From Trebouxia sp. TZW2008 (lineage: Eukaryota > Chlorophyta > Trebouxiophyceae > Trebouxiales > Trebouxiaceae), in the NCBI GenBank assembly GCA_002118135.1, contig BDIU01000033.1, positions 426,746 through 490,745 on the forward strand: DNA of 64,000 bases. The letters are read 5' to 3'. Below the pieces are notes generated by a model. It worked only from the letters and a program-made list of their open reading frames with translations, did not search any database and was not told the origin of the DNA. A program made the position numbers and the translations under genes. This document shows positions 29,301-41,400 of this stretch, piece by piece. Within the stretch, counting starts at the first letter, position 1. Every line of letters begins with the position of its first letter.

Positions 29301-32300
29301 CTGCACATGCCTGTCTTGTGATACAAGTTGAATGTCTGTGCAAGCCAACAAACCGACTGTATTTAACGCATGATACAAATCACTCGGAATATCTGTCCTT
29401 GGAACAAAACATCTGCAGTCAGCCAAGTACTGCGTGCCTGAAACGCCTATGACAAGAGCTCAGGAACCAAAGTTGACAAAGTGCACATACAGCGGGCACA
29501 AGCTCCCTCGACCCAAGCTCTGGCCTCTGCATCAGCTTGCCTTTCACCTTACCGTCAGGGCATTGCCTGGCTGCAAGGCATGTGTGATGAAAGCAGCTAT
29601 CAATGTTTGTCCTGCAGCCTCAACGTCTAAGTCTTGTGCAAGCTGGACTTTTCTGACACGAATATGCACTCAGAGCATATTGTTATGCTATCTCAAACCT
29701 TGACAGCATGAGCATGAAGCACATATCAGTTCTGATTGAAAAACCGCTGTGAGTGCTGACCTGGGACACACACAGGGTAGTTGAGGATGACGAGGAGTCA
29801 GCTGTGTCAGGCTGGGCAGTGCAGCTGTGCCTCTGGTCTCTCAACCCAGCTGTGGCTTTCAAGGAGCTGACAGACAAAGCCCGCTGTGTCATCCTGACAT
29901 CAGGCACCCTTGCGCCTACAGACTCCTTTGCCTCAGAGGTCAGCTAATTCTGCATACTGCAGATAGTGCATTGTTCAAGTCTGCACAGGGAGGCAGCAAA
30001 TGCTGTGATCAAGTCTGAAATGTAAGCTCGCACTGCAAGCTGTGTCTCGTCACTGCGCAACAGCAGGTTGGGCACAAACTAACCTGACAACCCTCTCTCT
30101 AGGAGCAGTTTGCTTGTGCCTGCAAATTTTGAGCAAACTCCTTGCAGAGGGTCAACCCTGTAGAGCTTGTCTCAGTTCACTGCCAGTCTGCTTCGTCTTT
30201 CTGCCAGCACTTGCAGCTACCTGGGTGCACATGACAGCGTGAACTGACGAGTCCTGGCTGGAGCTGTTTGGGGATGATCTAACCTTGGTCCTGGAAGGAT
30301 TCTGCATTGGGCTCTTCTCTGCATGATCAACGCAGTGGTCAGACAAGCTGGCCCTTTGCATGATCAGGGCGCCCAAGACATTGCTGCATGCAGTTAGGGG
30401 CATCCTTCCCAATAAAGCTGGAAGCACCGCATGTGGTGGACGTCAGAAAGCAGGTCTGGGCAGGGGCTATAAGCACAGGGGCAGATGGAGTCACCCTTCA
30501 GGCCACCTACAAGCAGGCAGACACCACAGCCTTTCAGGATAGTGTTGGCAGGAGCGTTGTGGAGGTGTGCAAGGTGGTGCCTGATGGTGTGCTCATGTTC
30601 CTGCCAAGCTACAGTATGCTGGACCGCCTGATGACCAGATGGAAGGTAGGTCATGCTTACTTGATGGCTGCAAGCACGCATCAACTGCGCAGGCACTGTG
30701 TGCTGAGTTGCCTGATGACTCAATGGAAGGTTTGTCATGTTATTGTACATGCCCATCAGTAAACGGCAGTACCTTTGCTGCCCAACCACTTGTCATGTTC
30801 CCAGCTACACGTCCTGGATGTCATGATGACCACATGGAGGGTGAATATGCTGCTACACATGCTCCCTAGTATATGTCAGTAGCACTGATCTTTGCACAAG
30901 CATAGCACTAATAAAGCTGAGCCGCCCAATGTTCAGATGAAAGGAGGGTGGCGCTGTTCACTTGCTGACAGCAAGCAACAATTGACTGCCCAGCTGCCTC
31001 ATGCTGGCCCATCTGACGGTCAGACCTCAGGCGGGTCATGCTGTCACATGTTTGAGAGCTCTCAATCTGCAGGCCAGTGGGATCTGGGGGCAACTGACAG
31101 CCCTGGAGAAGGTGGTGACTGAGCCCTAAGGAACTGGCAATGCCTTTGATGCAATGATGTACATAATTGCTATATTTTTCATTGCATTCTGGACTGCTCA
31201 CACAACGCTTTATCCTTGTTATCTGGTCTGTCTTCCACAGCGAGCTGTTGGTTTGCAGTCCAATGGAATCTGGGGGCAGCTGACAGCCCTGAAGAAGGTG
31301 TTGACTGAGCCCAAAGGACACTGGCAATGCCTTTGGCGCAGTCCTGAAGGATTATCAGCATTTTGCAGTGTGACGGCCAAGCAGGCTGCTCATTGTATTT
31401 TGCAATACCACGGTATGAAGAGCTTTTGGTTTGCAGTCCAATGGAATCTGGGGGCAACTAACAGCCCTGAAGAAGGTGGTGACTGAGCCCAAAGGCACTG
31501 GCGATGCTTTTGATGCAGTGATGAAGGAATACTGTGGGGCCGTCAGGAAAGGCCAGGGGGGCTTGTTCATGGCTGTGTGCAGAGGCAAGGTACACTGCCC
31601 ATCCTTAAACGTTTTGTCCTGTCATCTATCATATTTTTCACACTTGTGGACAGGTATCCATGGCATGAATGTAAAGACACATCTAACCAGTGTGACTTGG
31701 AAAGCTATGTGCAACTGATGCTGCTGTTGTTGCTTGCCTTGTGTCAGTCCCTGTCCGCAACTCCCGCAAAGATATGGATTGAGGATTGCATGTTATATCT
31801 GGATTGCACGTTATATCTGGCATCAAGGGCAAGTCTGATGGACTGTGATGAAGCCATGCGTCATGCTGCCAACAAGCAGGAAGAGCCTTTCATCCTTAGT
31901 TTCTTTTCTCAGCAGGGTGACAGCACAGTTTTGTCAGCTCTCAAAGCTCATTGGTGGATGCATTCCGCCTATAGTGCAAGCAATGGCAAACGACCCTGCT
32001 GATGTTCACTGTCTCGACAGTGATCAGCTTGCGTGTGCATGCATGCTCTTGTAAATATCTGCACACTCTCTCTGAAGTGACACTGGTGCAGCTGTTCCCA
32101 AGCCATCATCTCTACATTCAGCCTGGTGACATGCCTGGTTTGTGTCGGCACATATTCCCAACGTAGAAATGCACTGATAAATGCCTAAAGGACTGTTCTT
32201 TGGCGACATCAATGTCAGAAGTAATGCTCAACTGCTTACAAAAACATAGAATGTGCAGATGTTTAAAGAACCCAGTTCTGCTGACATCAATGACAGAGCA

Positions 32301-32803
32301 GTGCTGAACACACCAAAACATGGAATGTGCTGACAGGTGTCTGAAGGGCTGGACTTTGCAGACAGCAATGCCAGAGCAGTGCTAATCTTTGGCATTCCAT
32401 TCCCCAATGTGAAGGACACCAAGGTGGGTCTGAAGAAGGCCTACAATGATGCTGGGCAGCGCACCCACCGCCTGCTGAGCGGCGACCAGTGGTACAGCCA
32501 GCAAGCCTTCAGGCAAGCATGACCTGCCTCAGTGCCTGTCTGTTTACTGGTATCTGTCCATGTGCAGGCCTTCCTGCCTGCTAGTCTGTCTGTCTGTTTG
32601 GATGCCTGCCTACCTGCCTGCCTACCTGCCTGCCTGCTAATCTGTCTTTCTGCCAAGCAACAGGTGGTACAGCCAGCAAGCCTTCAGGCAAATAGCATCT
32701 ACCTGCTTGAGTGCTTGCATGCCTGCCTGCCTGCCTGCTTGCCTGCCTGCCACTTGGTTTGTCTACCTGCCTGCTTGTCTGCCTGCTTGTCTGCCTGCCT
32801 GCC

Positions 32804-32884
<81 letters not shown>

Positions 32885-35800
32885 GCTGCACCTGTCTGTT
32901 TGCCTGTCTGTCTGTCTCACTGCCTGTCTGGCTGCCTGGTGGCCTGTCTGCTCGTGTCTGTCTGTCTCTCCATCTATTTTCAGGGCGGCCTGCCTGTCTA
33001 TCTGTCTGCTTCTTCATCACTTTGTCTGAGCTTTCAGCATACATCAACATCCACCTTTGCCTTGAAGAGATGTGTGAATGCCTGCGTCGCAGACTCTAAC
33101 AACCTTTCAGTGTCTGTCAAAAAAATGAGTGCAAATATCCACCTGATGTCAAAGGTCAAAACGAAGCTTTCAACAGCGTCGGTGCCTTGGAGTCATGTCA
33201 TTGCCAGATCAATTCATCATTCTGCTTCACATGTAAGTTGTTGCTTGACATTCCTGCAGGGCTTTGAATCAAGCCATCGGAAGATGTATACGGCACAGGG
33301 CAGACTATGGAGCCATCATGCTATTTGATGACAGATTCAGGCAGGCCAGACACCAGAAGAACTTGTCCAGATGGTACAATCCATATTGCCTTCTGCTTGC
33401 ATTACAGCTGTAATTGTGAAGTGCGCACAGTAGCATGCAGCCACACAGAATGCAGCAAAGTTCATCTGTACTGATGCACAAGGTAAACACAGATGCAACT
33501 TCTCAGCTCAAAACGCAGCTTGGCAGTAGTATATTGACATTTAGGCATGCTCATGGCTTACAGCAGACTGCATGTCAGGAATATGTTGATGTCCCAAAGA
33601 ACGTTCTGTATTGAAGGGTCCGAGGGACAATTGTCATTCAGCCCAACTTTCAGGCAGCGCTAGAGTCTCTGACAGGCTTCTTTGCTCGCCTGAGCGCCAA
33701 CCCACCTTTAGGCGCCCCACCACCCCCTACCCTTCAAAAGACTGAGGACCCCTCCACCTCAGCCCCTCCAGCCAAAGCTCAGAGGCGCAACAAGTCTGAG
33801 CCAGAACAGCCCATTGCGGAAGGCTTGGTGACTGCGTCACAGCCCACGCTGATGACTGCTTGGGCTCAGCCACGCTCCGGCAGCTGTGCTTCAGAGCCCA
33901 CGCTGATCACTGCTTGGGCTCAGCCACGCTCCGGCAGCTGTGCTTCAGACCCAGCGCATGCAGGTCAGCAGTCACTCAGCATTTGCATTTGCAGTTGCCT
34001 GATTTGCAATGCACTGATTTCCAGTCAAACTGATTACATTGGTCCAACTTGCCCAGAAGCAGCTGATTGCCTCTGTTGAAAGTTGAGTATGTTCATCAAG
34101 TCTTCCACGCATGCATGCAGCTATTTAACATTGATGTTGAAGTGACTGTCCTGATGAGCAAACGAAATGATGCAGGCAGCAGCAGACGGCAACAATGGCA
34201 GGCTGCCATGTCAGCAGCAGCTTCTGCCGCAGCTGCAGGGCGCTGGGGGCAGGGGCCCAGGGCCTTTGTCCAGAACAGCCCTGCAGTACAGAAAGCTGCG
34301 TCAACCGGGGCCTGTGCACAGAACAGCCCTGCAGTACAGCAAGCTGCATCACCAGCTAGCCCATCAGCTCATGCACAGCCCAGCTGGGTGGGTCAGCACA
34401 GACCAGCTCAAGCATCTCATGATGGCCTACTTAGTCACCCTGCAAGCGGCTTGCCCCTGTCAGGAGCTGCACAGCAGTACAGCACGCCTGTTGGGCAGTT
34501 CCAGCGCCACTTGCCTAGTCAGACACCGGGCACACAGCCTCTGTCTGGTGGGCAGGGGAAGAGTCACAGGTCATTGCAGCGGGCAGAGAGCCGCTTTGCT
34601 CATGACGCTGCTCAGCTGCGGCAATCGCCGCAGCAGCCCACGCCTCAGATTCCAGGACAGGTGCAGGTATCAGCAACTGGGCCTGATGGCGCTTTGCAGG
34701 CACGCCAGTCACCACCCAGCAATGCTGCAATTGCAACCGCTAGTGCACCAACACACGGGCAAGACCAGGCCCAGCATGCACAGCACCCTCAGCAGGCCCA
34801 GCATACTTTGCAGCCTCAGCATGCACAGCAGCCCCAGCAGCCTCAGCATGCACAGCAGCGTCAGCAGCCTCATCACGCACAGCATGCTTTGCAGGCTCGG
34901 CGTGCACAGCAGCCCCAGCATGCACAGCAGGCACAGCAGTCACATGACTGTGCAAAGCAGGCGCAGCTTCAGCAGCATCAGCAAGCCGCACCAACACTAC
35001 AGGGCGCTTGTGGTGTTCCTGGAGACCTGCTTCAGCAGTGGGTACAAGCAGACTTGCAAGCCTTTGCTGAATGGGTCTCAATGCATGACCTCATGCAGGT
35101 ATGCAGAGCCTGACTATAACAAACGCAAATATTGTATGCTTTTCTCAAGACACTTAGACGTGCAGGCCCAATTTTGTGTGTCATTTACCCATTCCAGTCG
35201 CAATCGTTGGGAGCACAGACTTCTGCTTCAATACAACTCAACTGTCACCTTATTTTGCAAATTTCACAGTGCCATGTTTCGAGTTTATTGACCTTCAATC
35301 AATTTGCTTGTTGCAGAGCCAGCTTGAGGCCGAGACAGTGGGCAGCTCAGGGATCCTGGATTGCTTTGATTTTGCACAGTAAGCATATTCACCCTGCTGT
35401 CAGTGCCAAGCCAATGTGCCTTTCTGTCTTGCATAACTTCTGCATGTGAGTGTTGTTGTGTCAGCGCACTGATGAAGACATTCAAATAAGGTATGCATAC
35501 CAGAATTTACCCTAGCAGCCAGTCCTAATCAGGTCTCTCACGTCTACATGATAATGTGTCACAAGCTGCATCAAACCACGATGCACATCAGCTGGCGCCT
35601 CGTCAAGCCTGACACGCTGCGGCATGCTTGTAGCCAGCTTGGTGTTACGCCAATTTACCATTTAGCATGCTTTGGCCTGTTGCATGTGCTGTATAATTGC
35701 CATTTCCCAAATCAAGCTTTCACCTCAACGTCGGCCTACAGTTGTCTCTCTTCAAGACTGCATTCATTATCAAAAGCATTTTGCCCTCATGTCAAGTTGT

Positions 35801-37790
35801 CCGTACTCAGAAGTACCGCTGCCCCAGGATGCAGTGCTGGGTTCCCAATTGCAATGCCCTCACATTGAATATGTCCTAATAACAATTACTGCGTCTGCGT
35901 CATAAGGGAGGTGATGGGCTCTTCTGCCTTGCTAAAGCCGTTTATGGAGGAGTGGGACGGCCCTCTGCCTCGGGGCTTCCAAGCCATAGCTGTTGCCAAG
36001 GGCATTGCCCTGCAGCAGCCCTTCAGCCTGGCACCTGCTGTACTACATGCCATGCGTCAGAGGTTGCGCCACACCTCACTGGCTGCTGCCTTGCAGGCAA
36101 GCTGCATATCAGCTTGCTACAGCAACTGCATAGCTTGCATGCAGCTGTTGCTGCAACTAATGAGCATTGCCTTCAACTCCCTCATCTGCGTATGCTGTGT
36201 ACTCCTGATGACGTGTGCACTGTATGTATCTCTCCTTTTGGACCCTTGAGCACCACTTGAGAAGATGGTCTGCGCTCGATGTTGATGCTGTTGAGCGCTG
36301 CAGTCTCTGCTGATCAAGTGCGACCCAAAGGCCTGGGATAACATGGTGCAGCAAGCATGCAGCTGCCACTGCAAGCAACACTGCTCATGCATTGCCTCAC
36401 CCTGCCCCATGAATACCAATTGCTGTTTTCCACCATGAAATCTCATCACCCTGACAACAAAAGGATTTCATTTTGTCAATCACACCAGAACTGTCCTGCA
36501 GGGCATGAGGGCAGGCTACCAGTCTTGCCTAGCAGCTGCACCCTCAGCAGACCCGCTTGAAGTGCAACAGCCCCCTTCACAGCTGCAGCACGATCCCTTG
36601 TCCTCTGCCGCACAGCATCAGGCAGCACAGCTGCCTCAACCAGTCTCAGTACAAGGCTCTGCCATGCCCAGCCATGTGCAACAAGCAGCACAGCTACCTC
36701 AAGCCATCTCAGGGGAAGGGTCTGCCACGCCTTATCAGGTGCAGCAAGCAGCACCATTGCAGGCTGCCGCTAGCTTGCATGGTGGGATGCACTCAACAGG
36801 ACACTTCGCAAGCTTGCAAGCAGCGCCTCAGGAAGGTGGTGCAGGTCAACTTGCCTCAGTGAGACAAGTGTCAAACCAGCCAGCGCCTCAGCAAGCAGTG
36901 TCTACTGCTGCATCAGATGTACACGGCTCAGCTGTGGGTAGGCCTGTGCAGCAGGCTGTCTCCCAACAGGAGGATGCGCTTGAGGATGTGTGCTGTGCTC
37001 AACAACAGCCAGCTGCTACGCATCCCAGCAGTGAAGCAGCTTGCACAGGCGGCATGAGCGAGCACCAGCATGCTGTGCATTTTGAGCCTCATCACAGCAC
37101 AACTGGGCTGGCAAAGCATGGCAACACTGAGCACTCACAGCAAGTGCCTGGAAAGCAGGAGCAGGCTGCCCAGGTGGGGCGTATGCGCCCAAAACCGGCA
37201 GCAGGGCAGGGTGCAGGCCATTTGGCTCCATTGAGCAAGCCACTGCCAGTTTGTGGCAGTATGGTGAATGCTAGCCATAAGCAAGCAGGCTCAGGCAAGG
37301 AGAATGCTGTAGTGCCAGGTGATTCAGACAAGATCTAGAATTGATGCACCTATTGTGGCCTTGCAGATTGGTGCTGGGGCAAGAGCTTGTCAAGGAGATA
37401 TCGCAAAACTTTGTCTGATATGTCTTGATGCACATGTTCCTGCACAATCCGCTCAGCAACATTGCAGCTGCCGCAAGGATCATGTCCTGTTTAGATCCCT
37501 CCACTCCCTGCAAGGATGCTGTGTCTGTGTGATTGCTGCAAAATTGGATGCTGCATGTGAAAGCCAAGCTTGCATGAACTTACATGAAGCCAGTCATTGA
37601 AGGGTGTCTGGCTGCAGTGAATCCAAAGCGCATTCACAAGTCCAAAGCGGTAGCTGCAGCAGAGGCTGACAGGGAGAGCAAGAGGAGCAAAGCTGTGTCA
37701 GCTGAGCAAGCCCTTGCAGAAGCCAAAGCAGCTGCTCTTGCATCAGGCTGGGACAGCGATGATGACTTTGAGCCACTGCCAAGGCGCTAA
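26311..37790 (+). CDS. FANCJ: FANCJ/BRIP1-type Fe-S superfamily 2 DNA helicase with long Gln-rich C-terminus
   Basis: 5'-3' DNA helicase of the XPD/FANCJ/RTEL1/DDX11 group, acting in nuclear interstrand-crosslink and replication-fork repair. The ATG at 26311 leads to [19 protein letters not shown] and [20 protein letters not shown] (Walker A), then [12 protein letters not shown] (motif Ia). Next come [28 protein letters not shown] and [12 protein letters not shown], which give the four Cys of the 4Fe-4S cluster. These are followed by [19 protein letters not shown] (DEAH box, 27620-27665), [20 protein letters not shown] with [13 protein letters not shown] (29830-29935), [20 protein letters not shown] (30590-30645), [20 protein letters not shown] (32340-32403), and [19 protein letters not shown] (33265-33325). 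KACPYY and NPAVAF favour FANCJ over RTEL1. After [17 protein letters not shown] the protein runs, in phase through exons at 34168-35099, 35317-35387, 35909-36101 and 36502-37320, into a Gln/Ala-rich tail and ends [13 protein letters not shown] at TAA 37788-37790. One intron uses a GC donor (36102). The helicase core is firm; the tail as part of the same protein is inferred from phase. Confidence 0.88.
28640..28985 (+). repeat. Duplicated helicase exon end (donor side)
   Basis: The exon end at about 28645-28766 (in frame, coding [12 protein letters not shown] before GTATGG) is repeated at about 28863-28977, before another GTATGT. Both copies contain CCCAC(C)CAGGCTGCTCAAGC. In the helicase frame the downstream copy contains stops (for example TAG in GCTATAGGGG), so it is a fossil. 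Confidence 0.75.
30605..30850 (+). repeat. Three tandem copies of a helicase donor edge
   Basis: The functional exon end codes LDRLMTRWK before GTAGGTCATG (about 30620-30645). Diverged copies follow at about 30708-30735 (CLMTQWK, GTTTGTCATG) and 30815-30845 (VMMTTWR, GTGAATATG). Spacing is about 85-105 bp. Confidence 0.75.
31068..31592 (+). repeat. Three tandem copies of a helicase exon start; only the last intact
   Basis: The intact exon starts about 31434 and codes [20 protein letters not shown] and [14 protein letters not shown], up to VCRGK and its donor at about 31589. Upstream copies lie at about 31073-31150 and 31256-31345. The first has CCC TAA where the intact exon has CCC AAA. The second keeps AAA but picks up an extra base in GGACACTGG and then diverges. 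This exon precedes helicase motif V. Confidence 0.85.
32160..32425 (+). repeat. Three copies of the helicase motif V exon start
   Basis: The intact exon begins about 32337 (GTGTCTGAAGGGCTGGACTT). Diverged copies occur at about 32178-32235 and 32257-32310, each with ACATCAATG(T/A)CAGA matching the intact exon's GCAATGCCAGAGCAGTGCT. They would read [11 protein letters not shown] and [11 protein letters not shown] in place of [11 protein letters not shown]. Confidence 0.65.
32485..32700 (+). repeat. Duplicated helicase exon end
   Basis: GTGGTACAGCCAGCAAGCCT followed by TCAGGCAA occurs at the real exon end (about 32488-32518) and again at about 32664-32692, inside the CCTG/TCTG-rich intron. The two copies are nearly identical, which suggests a young duplication. 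Confidence 0.85.
32553..33012 (+). repeat. CTGT/CCTG tetranucleotide microsatellite in a helicase intron
   Basis: About 460 bp of CCTG, CTTG and CTGT repeats, including a nearly pure CTGT run at about 32800-32885. It lies between the exons coding YSQQAFR and ALNQAIGRC. Repeat-only reading frames cross it on both strands. Confidence 0.95.
33842..33955 (+). repeat. Two in-frame 57-60 bp coding repeats in the helicase tail
   Basis: The segment coding [17 protein letters not shown] is followed directly by [17 protein letters not shown]. The copies are almost identical, differing at the Met/Ile codon, and both are in frame. The QPTLMTAW start loosely recalls a PCNA-binding PIP box but lacks the paired aromatic residues. 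Confidence 0.85.
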
Positions 37791-38443
37791 ATAGTTTTAG
37801 CTTGGCAGGGTATCATGCTTAGGCTTGCATGGCTATGGACTTCTGCTGTTGCAAAAGCTTTTGCTCATGTGCCACAATGCTGCTTTGAACTCTGTCATTT
37901 TCCTATCTATGCCCAACAGAAATGAGCCTGGCTGCAGCCCGTGTCCAAAACTGTTACAGCAAGAGCTGACAATTCGAAGCAGTCAGCAACATCATCAAAC
38001 ATGAGCAGTAATTACATCTGCCAGTGGATATCTCCAGTTTCAGAGGATTGGTTCAAAATCCTCCCCGAACCAGGTCTCAAGAAAATTGTCTGCAAGGCCA
38101 TAACCATCTGAACAGTGTCTCTAGCCAGCATGCATGCCAAGCTTGAAGGAGAAGACGGGAATTTCACAGATGATGGCTTAGTCATGCACGTGCATGCACG
38201 AACGACAAAACTTTTGTTGTTGCATGTCGGTTTGGATGCAAGCGCGAGGCTCGGCGAAGGCAGTTCTGGATTGATGCGAGTTGTTCGCTTGAACATCGTC
38301 TGCTGACTCGCATTGGCCTCCACGAGTACAGGGCAACACGGCAGCAGTACTTGCTCTCAGCCGAAGTGACTCAGACATGACGTTTGAAGGACTGCCTGAC
38401 AGAGACCGTATCAGGAACTAAGTCGGAACTCATCAGTGGCTCC
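37791..38443. other. Intergenic region, helicase / sulfate permease
   Basis: About 650 bp holding the helicase 3' UTR and the SULP2 promoter. A minus-strand frame at 38012-38323 could start at an ATG near 38296 (MFKRTTRINPELPSPSLALA) but matches nothing I know. No other feature seen. Confidence 0.5.
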
Positions 38444-41400
38444 ATGCTTCGTTTCTCAGCGGGGTCGAGCATCTGTGCACACGGTCCCCCACGGTTACCT
38501 TCAAAATCACAACATGCTGGACTGCTTTGGCGACGGCGTACCCTGCGAAGTGTCTCAGCATTTCAGTCTACTCCAATTTTAAGTCCACGTCATCCGCGAA
38601 ATGCCTCTGATCGTGCCAGACGCAATCGCAACGTTGTGCGAAATGCTGGAATGCCTTCTGGCGGCATGAAAAAAGCCAAGAACGCCAGAAGCACGGAGGT
38701 AGCTTCAAGCACGGATTGTCGCAGTGCTGCGACAAGAACTGAAGTTGTTCTGTCGAGATGGGATCAAGGTCAAGCATGCTGCGTGTTTCATGCAGATTGA
38801 TAGCCCAGCCAAAGCACTGCTGGCAGGCGTGGCAATCTTGTATGTATTCCTCATGATTCTTCTCCCAGCTGCAAATGTCTTCTATCAGGTATGTCTCATA
38901 CACCCAAACCACTACAGTCTGATACAAGACGCGCTGAACATGCCAACGCAATCACTCTACTGCATGATCTCTGTGGAGCTCTGGCTTTGATGGCCAAAGG
39001 CGCTTGAGTGTTTTATGACAATGACTGACCTTTTTTGCTGTCTCACAGGCATTTGCAAAAGGCCCTGGACCCTTTTTTGCAAACATAGTAGAGCCAGACT
39101 TTCTACAAGCAGTGAGTTTCCCACGCCTGTTTTTGTGGAGACATCCATGTTGTACAACCCCATACAATTGTATCTGTGGCTTGCATGACAGCTCATATTT
39201 GGTAGAGCCCTTATTGCTCTCTGTCATGATGCTGAGTGCTCTTGATCATATCTCGAAATCCTGACGAAGGGGGTAGGTTGGCACGGACTATGTTCTCTGA
39301 ACAAATCCTCCCCTTTCAGTATCGCTGTGATTGAAAGCAGACTCCACAATTTATTGTTCCATTTCAGCAATGCCACGTTTTCAAGCAAAGCATAGCAAGC
39401 AGTGCTTCCCTTGAGAAGCCATGCAATGGCTGCTGCAGGTGAAGTTGACACTGATGCTGGCAGCAATAGCAGTACCCATCAACACGGTGTGGGGGGTGTC
39501 ATGCGCCCTCCTGATAGCCAGGAATGAGTTCCCTGGCAAGCTGTTCCTATCAGCCCTGCTTGACCTGCCCTTCAGCATTTCCCCTGTTGTCACAGGTCAG
39601 TGCCATCATCAATCCTTTCAATCATGACAGTCATCGTCTCTAATTACACCCAATGGTCTTGATTGTTACATGTTCCAGCGCAAGTGCTAGGTGACTCCCC
39701 TGGTGTCAATAGCTCAGTGCCTTTGCTCATTGATAAAGCTCGACAGTGTTCACTACGCCCAATTAGTCCGGTTGCTACACGTTCCTATCAGCCCTGCTTG
39801 TCTTGCCAAGCCAGCCATGAGTTCAAATGATAGATCAGTCAGTCTCTGATCTGCAAAATCTCCACTTGACACTGATGCTGTTCAACTGCTTTCAAGACTG
39901 AGTACTGCCTGTTTGTCGGATCAGCTTCTTAACTGTGACAAACAATGAAGCCAACTCCCAACCTGACTGCTGTGCACTGCCCATGGCATCCAGAGAGCTT
40001 GCAGCTTCCTGGGCATTATTGCCTAAAAATGAATGAGACTTATAGGCTGCCTCTGCTCACCAATGCTCCTGATGTGATGCCCAACAGTGCGCCCTTTCAT
40101 GTCTGTCATTTGTTGCTTTCTTCTTGGCTGAGAGTCGCTGAGTATCAGTATTCATGCAACTTTGATGTCAATCCTGCTGTTTGGCAGGGGAATGGTCGCC
40201 ACTGATTCGGCATTATCACGCGTGCAGGTCTGATGTTGATCTTGTTGTATGGCGAGGGATGATGGTCATTGTTCGAGTCATGCTGTGCATGCAGGTCTGA
40301 TGTTGCTCCTGCTGCATGGCAGAGAGGGCTGGTCTGCCCCTGTCGTCAGAGCAACAGGCGTTTTCCTTTGTTGTCTTGATGCTCAGTGTTTGAGTGAAAG
40401 TGTGCATGCAGGTCTGATGCTGATCCTGCTGTATGGCAGAGAGGGCTGGTTTGCCCCTGTTATCAGAGCAACAGGCTTCAATGTCGTCTATGCTTTTCCA
40501 GGTCAGCTGCCAATGCTGCTGTTCAGTCGTAGTAAAGGTCTTGCACATGTTGCATCCATGCATGCGTACTGTCAGTAAGCCAATGGGTGCGTTGAGATGA
40601 CATGACACAATTAAGATCATGTCAGTTACTTTGATTGCTGTTGTCAGGTGCATGCAAGCACATTGTGCTTGTGCAAGCCAGCTGTGAATCCTTCTATGCG
40701 CTTCTGCTTTTGAGATTTTAATGCAAACGGTGCTTATTTGCTTTTCACTCTTGCCATTTTTGCAAGGGCTATGAAGCAACTCTGAAGCTTCAAAGATGTA
40801 ATGTTTGTGAATACTCAAAGCGTGTGGTATCACATCAGCTATCAGTCCCCTGCAAGTGGCCTAAAAGCACACGGAGATGGATTTGTCTGTTGCCTTGCTG
40901 GCATGGCATGGGCAACCTTATTTCTGACTTCAACATGCACAGTCTGACTTTGACATGCACAGTCGGGGAGCTGACACGCACACTTGTCAGGTGCCTATAG
41001 ATGCCAAAAATCTCTTGCTGACGTTTTTGCACGTTGCCATGCAGGCATGGCATTGGCGACCTTGTTTGTGACATTGCCGTATACAGTCAGAGAGCTCATT
41101 CCCATACTGGAGGGCATGGATTTGGCTGAAGAAGAAGCTGCAAGGACCATGGGTGCCAGTGATTGGCAGGTGTTCTGGAATGTGACAGTCCCCAACATCA
41201 GATATGGTCTGTTGTATGGCGTCATTCTAACCAATGCGGTATGATCTCCAGATTTCACATATGTAGTGATTTGTTGGTGACACCTGCAAGAGCATGCGCC
41301 CAGATTGAGGGAAACTGACATTGGCATTGTCAAGCAGCAAGTGTCGCTCCTGCCCCCAAGAGGTATCAATGGGGTAGCCCCAAAGTCTACCTCAGCATGC

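Noticed and set aside
32532..33328. Long open frames (130-205 codons, both strands) rich in Cys-Leu-Ser or Thr-Asp-Arg-Gln
   Set aside because: They are translations of the CTGT/CCTG tetranucleotide repeat, which lies in a helicase intron; no start context or family.
33842..33870. Possible PIP box (QPTLMTAW)
   Set aside because: It has the Gln and Leu but lacks the two adjacent aromatic residues; too weak to call.
37370..37525. A helicase-tail-like frame ([15 protein letters not shown], one TGA, then [20 protein letters not shown]) suggesting a recoded or broken exon
   Set aside because: Splicing directly from 37318 to about 37598 keeps the phase, so the stretch is more likely intron; the one-stop frame could be chance or an old exon fossil.
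40216..40833. A 205-codon minus-strand frame with repeated [18 protein letters not shown] units
   Set aside because: Antisense reading of the SULP2 exon-edge copies; the apparent protein repeats come from the DNA duplication.
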